Origin: Rotaria macrura
Lineage: Eukaryota; Rotifera; Eurotatoria; Philodinida; Philodinidae
Reading direction: 5' to 3'
Length of the DNA: 64,000 nt
NCBI GenBank assembly: GCA_900239685.1
Contig: OENT01000576.1
Span: 32,083 to 96,082 of the forward strand
The position numbers and the translations under genes are program-made. The first letter of the stretch is position 1; every line of letters begins with the position of its first letter. Below the pieces are notes generated by a model that made no database searches, had not been told where the DNA came from, and saw only the letters and a program-made list of their open reading frames with translations. Positions 1-11,500 of this stretch are shown here, in pieces.

Positions 1-2074
1 GATCAATCTGTCAGATGTTCTGTTACTTTATACGTGTTATAGACCGAATACGTCATTCGACCGAAGCAAATTTCATGAAACCACTCATCCCATATCGGTC
101 TTCTTTTTTATATTCATTATTTCCCTCACAATCATCGTTCTAAAACACGCGAGAAGAATCGATTATGAATAATTTGAATACAATCCAGGCATGCATCTCG
201 AGAATATGAGATCTTCAGATTCAAACTCAACTAAACCAATCATAGTTCTTCATTTTTTGAAAAACATGACCTATTTTGACCGTCCCTTAGATCCACCTGC
301 TCAATTAAGGGCGTGTGCGTCGCAAACACATCACATTTCGTTTTTGTTATGGTACAAATTTTTATCACTCCGTATAAAATCGATTCTAGCAAATTGTCCA
401 GAAATAATGAATAAAATGATGTTATTTTCAGTTTCTTTTCAATACGATTCGTCGAATTTTGAGAAAAGATACACTTTATTAAGAATTTAATTTCATAAAA
501 GAACTTTCTCTTCAATTTTTTTCAGAGAGTAATTGTGTTCGTAACGATATCTGAAATACTTGAACATTGTTTTATTTCAAAATTGGATGACATATCCTAT
601 TCCTCGCCATTCTTCAACTATATAAGTAAGCTAATACTTCGAAGAAATATACTCACTCCTTATTTAGGACTATATACGGAAAATATTGAGTCCTATCACA
701 AAGTTGAGTGAATCTAGTGATGGTATCGGGAAGAATTTTAAAGATTACCTTGAAACTATAGTTGATGCTTTATTGTAATGAGAATCGTTATTACAATTAA
801 CATTTCGAGTCAGTAATTTTTTTAACAAAAATCAATTTTTCCAAATGATATCAAGATGAAGAGAATCGATTAGAGATTCAAAACTAAAAGTATAAAATAT
901 AGTTCACTCAATAAAATAAAACATTTCTACCATATAGAATCTTCTGAATGGCAATAAATTGTTTGCAAGATAATAGAACATTGAGGGTATGAGATTATCG
1001 AAAACTCTATCTGGATACGCTCGACTTGCAAGATGAAAATATTTAAATAGATTAAAAAATATTTAAAAATTGTATCAACAGAAGAGATCGGAGAATGTCA
1101 AAATTCACACCCAGTGACTTTGACTACTTGTCTAGCTGATTGAAAGCTTTTCGATGAGATCGGTCGGCTAATGAGGAGTTGAGATTCTTATTGGTGAATT
1201 AATCGGCAAAAAGAGCAATATAATATTGCAGATTCGCTGAAAAGAAACAAAAATGTCGAAGTTGGTTTAGGAATCAACTCGAGTTCGGAAAACTTCCGTG
1301 GTTACATACCACTAAAACCAGGACAAGTGGATGGGGGCTATCAGTCAGGAGTGGCTAGAGTGCCCGGTGTGAGATATGATGATATAGTTCAGATCTAATT
1401 GTTACTAAGAATTACTGATCCAGATCTGCATACTCAAGTAGATACTACATTGTACAGAACTGAAGGATTGAACAGTCCTCGGTGCCCTTTGGAACATTTT
1501 CGATCTGTTTTAGTCGCTTGCATTTTTTGCCATGATTTTCTTCAGTATGTTTTCGTTTCAGAATATTTATTTTCGCTATTCTTTTTTCTGCTTTTTTTTC
1601 TTTCATCCGTTAGGATCCATACTATCCTTCTTGTTTGTATCATCAAACTGTTGCTATTTTTTTCGATGCATGAATAAGTACATATTTCTTGATTGATATG
1701 CATCTATCGACTCAACGTCAACTACCTGCCCTTGAGAAATGATCTGCAAGCACAAAAAGAACGAGTTAAATCCGTAACCCAATAGTAAACATTTTCTCAT
1801 CCTACCTAATTAGTCTCGTCAATTTTTTCCTTTCGCTGACTCTCGTTATTTTTCCCGTTTGTATCTTTCTTTTCAAACGTAGAAGAAAAAAAAAGAAATG
1901 CTCGTCTTTATCGATTATAGAATATAGGCATCATATTTTAGAAAACATGTGATCAATTGCGCATGTTCTCAACATAAGAAAGTATATTTACGAAAACAGA
2001 AGCGGTGAAAAAAATAAGTCAAAATATTAATAATAATGCAAAATATGTTTGTGCGAGGCTATGTTTAATAAATT
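1..2074. other. Upstream non-coding stretch, no gene recognised
   Basis: AT-rich sequence with no protein I recognise. An open stretch of 66 codons at 1198-1398 (+) has a less AT-rich end and no ATG near its start; it may be a worn exon or repeat fragment. The other open frames here are short and unconvincing. The last part should hold the promoter and 5' UTR of the KUP gene that starts at 2075, but I see no clear TATA box. Confidence 0.5.
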
Positions 2075-5000
2075 ATGACATCAAGTGGATTAGCGATGAA
2101 AGATATTGATAAGAAGGACGTTTGTATTGGGCATACAGTACATTTTGACGATACTCTTTACACAGATACTGATTGTTCAGCGTTCGTAACTGTTGATGAT
2201 GTTAACACAGAAACTGCGTCCAATACAGGCCAACCGAAGCAATCAACGAATGCTCGTCATCAGTCTGGTATACTTAAACGTCGAGAAAATACAATCACTA
2301 CAGCTGATGCACCACGCATAATTTTGTCCGATGAAGGGCTTACAGCTGGTCGAGTTTCACCTTTTATGAATTTTACTCTATTTGCTAGTCTGACCATTCG
2401 TTCATTTGGTGTCATATTTGGTGATATGTTAAGTTTCCAATGAAAAATAACTATTAATATTTTTCATCTTTCTTTTTGTATTCGTTTTTCAGAGGAACAT
2501 CTCCGTTGTACGTCGTTAAAACAATATTTAATTCTCCACCAATAGATATTGAAGTTATTGGTGCTATATCATTAGTCATATGGAGTTTGATCGTCGTTGT
2601 TTCACTAAAGTATGCATTATTTATATTAATGGCAGACAATCGTGGTGAAGGTGGTTCGATGGCGTTGTGTGGTTTACTAACTGGTCGAGCAAGTAGCCTT
2701 AGTCATCGGACTAAGCTATTTGTTAGTGTTGTTTCGATTGTAGCCGCTTGTTTACTGATTGGTGATGGTGCTCTCACGCCGGCTGTATCGATTCTATCAG
2801 CACTCGAAGGTTTAGTTGTTGCGAAACCATCGCTTCATTCATGGATTGTACGAATATCTGTTATAATCATAGTATGTTTATTCTTGGTACAACGATGGGG
2901 TACATCTCGTATTGGAATTTGTTTTGGGCCAATTATGATTGTATGGTTTATTCTATTAGCAACAATTGGCATATGGCGTATTACATATAAGCCTATCATA
3001 TTAACCGCATTTAATCCATGGAAAGCTCTGCATTATTTGATTAGGACTAAGAAGGAAGGTTTCTATCAAATAGGTTCAATATTTTTATCGGTTACTGGTT
3101 TAGAAGCATTGTATGCTGATCTAGGACATTTCGGACGTTGGCCTATCCGATTTTCATGGTTTGCGTTGGTGTTTCCTGCTGTTTTGCTTAACTATTTGGG
3201 GCAAGGTGCACTTCTCATTTTATATCCACAATTTATTGATAATCCGTAAGTTGATGTTGAAGAAAAAAACAACTAATTCTATCAGAATGGTTATAACTAA
3301 AATGTAAAACACGATATACAATTAATCTTATCTTTCATATGAATATTGTTACATTCTATCTATTTTGAAGACAAATTCCTTCATCATTCTGCATTCAATC
3401 ATATATAATAGTAATAAGAAAGTTAACCATGAATAGAGGTGGCCACGATATGTGCGGATTCAAATTTCTGCTCTACATTACTATTGTAACAGCAGAAATT
3501 TTGAGTAGTTATCCAATCGATTACAAAGAAAAGTTCAACGTTATTTCATGATAAAATACACTATATTGAATAGAAAGAAACAATTTTTACGGTTCTATTA
3601 AAATATGTTTTTACTGTATACTGGTGTATTTTTCAAAGTTAGACAAGTATGAATGGAGTAAAAATCGACTTAGTTCATCAAGGTGATATTTAGTGAAAAT
3701 TGTACGGCATGTTCGATTTCTTCTTTTAATGATGGATAATTATGAAACTTGTTTCATTTCAAACGCTGACATGCAACATCCCAATCTTATTAATCTAGAA
3801 TATCTAAAACAAATTTTTTTCGCTTATATTTTTGAATCGATACTACAGAGAAATATTTTTCTGACCAACACGAATAACTAGGAGAGACACAACGGCGACG
3901 AGATTCCATTGTAAGATGAATCTATCACCAAAAGATTACCTACCTTTGAATACTATCAACGATCCTAAATTGCTTATTTTATTTTGTTCTGTTCGCATTC
4001 ACTAGAGCTCTATTAGTTGATCACTTTATAACTCTTGCTAAGAGAGCTTTCTAGTGTGGATATGCTTAGTGCTCAAGATTCTCATTCTACGTGAATTCTT
4101 CTGCTTCCATCCACTACCACCCGAGTAACAAGTGAATACAGTGTATTATTTTGCCTATTGAATAAGTTGTCGTTAGTGCAAAATATTTCAACAATTAATT
4201 GATTTTTAGTGAAATGGACAGTTTCTTAAAAATCAGCAGATCGTGCCAGTAAATATTATGCGTGTTGTGTAGCTGATATCTAATGGAAACCTATATGATG
4301 TAATTTCTTGTTGGAGTGCTATACTATAAAGTAAGCAATGATGAAGAAGTATGTCCCAATATACATAAAAAGATCAGTTTTTCGAGAATTATCAACAACA
4401 ACTACATCGTGTTTCACATTTAATCCCGCGTAGATTGTGCCAATAGCTTTTTTCATTGTTATTGGATTTTGTTGATAAACTGAGAAGTCAAAAATATTCT
4501 GTCGCATTCGATATTAGAAAAATTCATCTAGATCGTTTTTTATACAACGAAATATAAAAAATGATCAATAATATCGAAATCACAGTTCGAGAAATTTTTT
4601 TATATTTAGATTTTATCATTCAGTACCGACGTGGGCATTGTGGCCAATGCTTGTCTTTTCGGTGATAGCATCAGCAATTGCTTCACAAGCCATTATTACT
4701 GGTTCATTTTCTTTGGTTTCTCAAGCCATTGCAATGAGCTTCTGTGTTCCATTCACTGTAATACATACATCGCGCATAATAATTGGTCACATTTATGTTC
4801 CAGTAGTCAACTATTTTCTTTTAGCTCTCACTCTTGCAGTAACAATTGGCTTTCAAAGTAGTGATCGTATAACAGATGCCTATGGCGTGACAGTATGTAG
4901 TGTTATGGTCATAACAACCATTCTTTATATGATGGTTATGCGTTGGATTTGGTTGAAACCTATTTGGATTGTGTTGCTGTTCGGAATATTCTTAATCATA

Positions 5001-5903
5001 GATCTATATACATTTGCAGCTATTTGTTCAACTAAAATTGCTACAGGTGGTTGGGTCGCAATTATAATTGCATTTAGTCTCTTCATAGTCTCATTCAGTT
5101 GGTTTTATGGAAATATTCGCCTAAATAATTATCTATCTAAGAATTGTAAGACAAATTTACTGGAAAATTTGCCAGTTCGACTTCAATTGACCGATTTCAA
5201 TCGTCTATTACACGGTATTGAACATTCTAGGATATCTATAGATAGTGAGGCACATTGCAATGATGATGATGATGATGATGATAGTGATGATCATAATAAG
5301 AAACATGTAATCAACAATAAAACAAAACTTATAAATAGAGATTCACTATCTATTGTAGAAAATATTTCAAATTCTACCGTAACGGACAATACTGAAGAAA
5401 ATAGTTTATTCGAAAAATACAATATAATAACTCGAGGTGTTGGTTGTTTTCTAACAACATCAAAAAAATTTACACCATACATATTTGAAAATTTTCTTAA
5501 TCAAATGCATGCTCATCAAGAAATATTGGTATTTCTAAAAATTGAATATGCACGAATGCCGAATATTGATGATGAACAACGTTTAACTGTTCGAGCTTTT
5601 GGGAACAATATTTATCACATAACATCAATATTTGGTTATGCAGAAACAAATATTAATCTTTTCAATATTCTTCACTTAGCACAACATTTTTATAGTGTTC
5701 CTATTAAAAACAATGAATCAGAAATAACTTTCTTTCTTCCTCATGAAACGATACGGGTTAATACACATGGATGGAGAGCACGGCTAAGACAAATTCCTTT
5801 AACTATTTATTCTTTGTTAAAACTTGTATATCCTGGAGTACCATTAAATTTTAAGTCAATACCAAACAATACGGTTTATATTGGGGTTCTTGCTGATTGT
5901 TGA
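2075..5903 (+). CDS. KUP/HAK-family potassium transporter (three exons)
   Basis: Predicted K+ uptake permease of the KUP/HAK/KT family, in the plasma or another membrane. Exons 2075-2427, 2493-3245 and 4610-5903 join in phase to 799 residues, close to the length of fungal HAK proteins. The first junction rebuilds the family signature GVIFGDIGTSPLYV (about residues 110-123). The second rebuilds NPFYHSVPTWALWPM, followed by SAIASQAIITGSFS, another family hallmark. About a dozen hydrophobic helices lie between residues 105 and 530. The cytoplasmic C-terminal domain contains GVGCFLT and HAHQEILVFL-like family segments. Introns are 65 bp and 1,364 bp; the long one holds nothing I recognise. A run of seven Asp (residues 587-593) comes from a GAT microsatellite. 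AATAAA lies at 5991-5996. The family is well known in bacteria, fungi and plants and normally absent from animals, so horizontal origin is inferred. Confidence 0.93.
5262..5282 (+). repeat. (GAT)7 microsatellite inside the KUP coding region
   Basis: Seven perfect GAT units in frame encode seven consecutive Asp residues in the cytoplasmic C-terminal part of the KUP transporter. More Asp and Asn codons follow, so the acidic tract is longer than the pure repeat. It may be length-polymorphic. Confidence 0.95.
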
Positions 5904-6621
5904 AACAAAGTCAAGTTTTTTCAAAAACTTAATTTATAGCTTAACGCCCGTCTAGTTTATCTGTTGTTTCGCTTTGTTTTTTCAAATCCAAATAAACGTA
6001 AGTTGTAAAAATATATGAAGACAACGGATTGTGTGAAATCTTCTGCAGTGAATTTCAACTAAGCATCAAAATATTTATCATTACAGCAACTTTCTCAAAC
6101 CTTCATTCACAAAATATGGAATCTTCTAAAGTAATACTAAAGTAGGCTGTTGAATTCTAAGAGTAAATGCTTGTATTCAACATGTCTTCTTCCAATATTT
6201 ACTATGAACGATATTGCTGATTTATGATTCTCTCTACGATATGAAAGAATTGTTTATTTCATTTTTGAAACAGTAAATTTTAAGCTGGGAAAAAATATCC
6301 TCGACAATATCTACAATATATTAATGTTCTCACAATGAATAGCAACAAATGCATCGTCTATCCAATTTTGATTCGTTCAGAACAATGCTGTTAGCTTAAG
6401 TTTTAATTCGTTCGGCACACTGAAAACATGATCTTTTACAAGTAGAGGACTATCACGATGTTTTGATAGGATGTGATTTTGTGAAATCTTGATATCATAG
6501 TGCATCTCTCTTTATTTCTAAGTCTACGCTCAAAATTATTTCTCTTGATTTTTTTTCATGAAATCTTTTATGATTCGATATTATTTAGCATACGTAGATG
6601 GAACGTCAAAGAATCTAATAA
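5904..6621. other. Intergenic, 3' flank of KUP
   Basis: AT-rich. It carries the likely KUP polyadenylation signal at 5991-5996 and otherwise nothing I can name. A short open frame at 6500-6706 runs into the neighbouring repeat element and does not look coding. Confidence 0.5.
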
Positions 6622-7893
6622 AGGTGACTGGAATATTCGTCGCGAGACAATGCGTCGCGGACAATTCGTTGCAAACTATTCGTCACAAAAATATTTAATC
6701 GCATAGATATTCGATTGGGATGAAATTAAAGTAGAGGCTAGTAGTGGCGCTTATTAATACAAGACAACAATTTAAACTGAAATGAAGAGGATAATTCACT
6801 AATTTTTATTTTGCTTTGCAGTCTCTATTCTAATCTCGAAAGATTAACTTCGCATTAGTTTTTCGCTCTATAACTTCAATATAACCTTTAGAATCAAGAA
6901 TAGGCTTTCTCTTCTCGCTTGAAAATATATTAATTGTACTCATCAGTTCCCGACAGAATAAATAAGTTTCTTCGTATTCACAATGTCTCTCGCCACTGTG
7001 AGAATTCATTCTTCTAGTTATTTTTGAAATTAATTGTTTTACTTCATTTTGTGTACTCAAAAAAGTGAGTACACTCTAGAATCGGTCAATGTGTTCGTCC
7101 GTCCGTTTACACGATAACCCTTTACAAATATATTCGATGGAGCTAAAATTTTGTGCACAGAATTGTCTCATCAATATCTCAGTCGAGTTCGAAGATGAGA
7201 ACGATCCGGCAAGAAATGGCTGAGTTATCGAAAAAACTGTCATTATTGACCAAACAATCCCTGACGGGGAGGGGTACAGGGATTTTTTCAAAAAAAAACT
7301 TTTTCTCTGAATTATCCACAATGTATATAAAGCGATTTAGTTTTAAACATTGATTTCGAATCTGATATTAGTTTTGAATCAAATCGTAGCTTTCTAACAA
7401 AAAATCGCCTGAAAAAGATCTGAAAATGCACAAAAACTCCATTCAGAAACCAAACACCTAGATACGTCTAAGATGACCACTAGTTTTGGGGTTACCCAGG
7501 ATACTTCTTCCATGCACACATTCTAGAATGATTGATTTGTCTCATTCACTTTTTGAAGGACACATAACTCGGACTTAAGTCCGAAGTTTTCACATTTATT
7601 TCAATATAATATTGGATTATTCAGAGTTTCGTTACTCAGAATAATGCAGTTTTCAAAACGCGATATTTTATTCGGCCACAAATTAATTGCGGAAACTTTT
7701 TTTGACCAACTAAGAAAAAATATTTGCAATCAAGGAAACACGGTTTATTCAATGATGAAATCATGTTTTACTTAAGCCAATCAAGAAAACATACATGTGA
7801 CACATCTTATTAATCTAATTACAATGCGACTAATTGTCCATGCGACGAACTGTCCGGCAAAGAATTGTCTGCGACGAATTCGTCTAGCACCCT
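6622..7893. mobile_element. Non-autonomous DNA transposon-like element with matching termini
   Basis: The left end (6622 to about 6703) and the reverse complement of the right end (about 7815-7893) share an order of motifs: a GGTG start, then ATTCGTCGC, a GACAAT-type word and further TCGTCGC or TTCGTTGC words. Both ends are therefore subterminal arrays of a GCGACGAATTGTC-type unit in opposite orientation, as in many non-autonomous DNA transposons. The interior (about 1.1 kb) has no transposase I can recognise. It contains a 16-bp perfect palindrome at 7569-7584 (TCGGACTTAAGTCCGA). Target-site duplication is unclear. Boundaries are by eye. Confidence 0.65.
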
Positions 7894-8313
7894 AGTAAAA
7901 TCGACTAGCATTTTGTTTCTCATTAATCGTCAATAACAAATAATCATATGACAGAATATATCTATGGTAAAGTATTATATTTCGATAACTAAATACTGGA
8001 GATTGGCGATGTAGTCTAAGATTTCTTTCGCAGCTGGAATAGGAATTTCGAGTATAAAAGTGCGTGTGAAGGAATGCAAAATATAACAAGAGTCCTATAA
8101 CTATTTTAATTAATTGTACACAATAGATAAATCGTTAGAGTTCAATAACTCTCGAATCATCAGAGACACTATTCAACAAGTACAGTATCTTTTGTTCGAT
8201 AAAAGCCGTAGCAATACTAAGGCTTTCAATGTCTTCCTATTGAAGACTATCAGTGTGAACGAATATAGAATAAATAAAGAGAACGTCATATGTTTCATAG
8301 ATGACATGGAATA
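7894..8313. other. Intergenic between two repeat elements
   Basis: AT-rich spacer. Open frames on both strands run into the adjacent foldback and share its encoded tail, so they are repeat artefacts rather than genes. Confidence 0.5.
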
Positions 8314-8566
8314 CACTGTAAAAAATAATCGTAGAATAATAAACCCTATGAAAAGGGTTTATGCCAGTCCTAAACCCTTCACCGTATATTAATAAACCCT
8401 TTTAGCGTTTATTAATGTTTCCTAAGCCCTTTAAGGGTTTCGGAGGAGCTCAAATTAGGAAACATTAATAAACGCTAAAAGGGTTTATTAATATACGGTG
8501 AAGGGTTTAGGACTGGCATAAACCCTTTTCATAGGGTTTATTATTCTACGATTATTTTTTACAGTG
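8314..8566. mobile_element. Perfect 112-bp-arm foldback (MITE-like hairpin)
   Basis: The left arm 8314-8425 and right arm 8455-8566 are perfect reverse complements over 112 bp as read by eye, separated by a 29-bp loop. Termini are CACTGTAAAAAATAATCG. The arms contain smaller nested palindromes built on AAACCCT/AGGGTTT. Open frames on the two strands end with the same peptide because of the symmetry. Perfect arms suggest recent insertion or ongoing correction. No transposase is encoded and no clear target-site duplication is visible. Confidence 0.9.
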
Positions 8567-11500
8567 CATATGGTGAATTCAGTATTGAATATCCAATCGA
8601 AATAGTAGCAAGAGACTGTTTGTATCAAACTTAGAAAATCGGAGTGCACTGAAAATTTTGTAGTTCGAGATAGATCGCTGTGCACTTTGACTAACAGATA
8701 TTCTTCAAAAGCCTTCACAAAAACTGTTTTAATATCTAACACGCTTTGATAGATCTTGTATGGTAGAAAAATCAACGAGAAATGGACCTTGTTATTTATT
8801 ACTGTGGCTAGTTATTGCAGTGAAAAATGATGCATTCAAGTTTAAGAATTGCTATTAACAAATTTTACATTTTATGTTAGACTCACATGTTTTCTGTCTT
8901 TTCCATCGAATTCTAAGATGGTTGAGGAAGATCTTTATCGTAACTAGCGTCAAGTTTTTTTTGGTAAGTGTAATATATGAGTAAGCAGTATGCTCTGAAA
9001 CTTTCGCTATATGTCCTAAAATCAATCGTAGATTCGACACTCCCATTCTTACTAATATCCACGAAAATAAAATATTTGTTAAAAATACCTACTGATAACA
9101 AAGCACATAACACAAAACTTATAATCTGAATGCGGCGAAAACGTTAAACTCAATGATATACATGAAACTTATTCTTTCGGTTCAACTTGATTGTATTCGA
9201 ATTTCACTGAAATATGGAATACGATGTGCAGCAGTCTTGTTGAGCTCCGAAAAATCGGAAACGTAATAAAACACGATTGATTTCTTCAACTACTTGCCGA
9301 AAATATTATCGATCCTGAAGATGTTTAGATTCGATTGTTTTGTGTCATATTCTATGATTATTATATATTGGGTGCGTTTCATCCCGATCAATCAACTGGT
9401 GAGAGTAAAGTTGAACGTAAAATCTATTAACATTGCAATTATTCATTGCACCACCTCTTGATAGATTTTGAAAAACTCTCTTCAATTGATTGTATAATTA
9501 TTCATACGAATCATAAGTCGTTCATAGCTATCTAGGTCTAAAATGACGATCATAGCAGCTTAATTTTTGTTCCTGTCATACTAATAATCATTTGAAAGCA
9601 TAAGCTCGAGGTTAAAGCATGTCAAATGAAATTTTCATGATAAAAATAAGATCCGCAGATTACTATCCTATTCACTATTTAATTTTGGACAAACCAAAGA
9701 TAGTAAAGAAAATCCGACAACATCGATATCCCATTGAGACTTTCACGTTTCTAGTGACCTACTAACGATTATCAGATAATTTTCTGTTCTAACAATCATT
9801 GTATCACAAAATAAGGGTCTTCAGAAAAATAGTAAAATAAACACTATGCTTCGCAATGCATGAAATGTCACGAGTTCTTCATTTGATTACAAGTTTAGTA
9901 AATCCTAATTGAATACTTAATATTCACTATTTAATTCTTAATAATTACCATAGTACATTTCAAGTATACAACATGTCAAAATCTGTCGAGGCACGACGTT
10001 CATCAGCAATTATCCAATGAAGAATTAAGTAAATCAGCATTATGCCATTAAGAAGATTGCAGAAATATGAGATACTTAATGAAAAGCTTAAAGAACAAGT
10101 ACTTTTTTTTGTTGATACTCATCGTAGTGGTTAATAGGGAAGAATTTCTATGTTATAATTTGAAAACAATCTTTAAATACGTGTATAAAAGTAAAATAGG
10201 GAGATATTCTTAAAACTCTTTTTGATCTCTCTATTAGAGTAATTGATTATCGTTGTTCTGGATTGAATCGAACATACTCAATATACCATTTCGGCATCAT
10301 AATGTTTTCTAATTTTTGGATTGATCTTATGTAATGATTAGAAATCCTAAACTATTATTATTTTTCTTCTATGTTTTATCGATTTATTTCAATATTGTGA
10401 AAATCGTAGTTGTAAATAAATTTCTATTTTACGAGTAGCAAGTTTAGATAAATCAACAACTGAATAATTAGTGTAATGTGTGGTATGTTTTTTCGATGAC
10501 CAAACCTTATCTTAGGAATCGACTAATACGAAAGCAGTGCAAACAATTATTTTTCATAGCTTAATATTTGAAAGTTCAAGCAATTTCTGAACTATTTTAC
10601 ATATTGTCCGTTTTCATTGAAATAAGTATACTATTGGCAAGAGACTGTGAAAAGACATAATAAAATTCATTATTTTACATGTTCAAATCAAAATAAAAGC
10701 CATTTATTTTCATCAACTATCAAGAAAGTAAATCATTTTGTGTCTAAAATAATTAGAAGAATTTGAATTCAAGTCAGAAGAAAACATAGTGCAATATGAA
10801 TTAGTTATGCTAGTAAAATCTTATGTGCTGCATGTCACTGACAAGTGTATGGAGAGAATTAAAAGTTTAATATTTTGTTCGTCGAAAAATTCTATTATAT
10901 ATATATTTGACATTCAGTTATAATTACAATAGGGAAATTAAAAAACAAGCCAAATGCTTTTTCTGTTATTTCTTGTACTTTTAGTTGTCAAAATAATTCG
11001 TGTACGTCTGCGACATGCAACGTGTGCTCGTTGTTAAATGGTTAGAACGTTTTATTTGTAATGTTCCGTGATACATTTTGACCCTTATTATGAATATTTT
11101 TCAATTCTTTTATGGGTCTAGAATGTTGTACGGTATGAAATTAATTTTTTTAAACTGATTGACAAATAATTTTGAGTGTAACATCATGCAATAACAGTGT
11201 ATGGTAACACTACAAATATGTAGTATAAGAAAAAAACTAAATCAATAAGCTACTTTATTTGGATAGAAAACCAAGACACATCGTCGCTTTTGAGATCTTA
11301 GTGTATGTATATCTTGTAGGGTCGTAAAAAGAAATGCTTCTATGATTTCAGATCGATGAATATTGAAATACGTATAACATAGAATGATTTGATTTTTTAT
11401 CGAAATTCTTTTTCCTACTAATTCCATACATACATATCGATTCGAAAGTTGTTTTATCGGTATACTTCTGTGATTTAAATGTATTTTCAATGACAAATAT

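Noticed and set aside
8114..8775. Two open frames on opposite strands ending in the same peptide
   Set aside because: The shared end is the translation of the two arms of the foldback at 8314-8566, not a gene.
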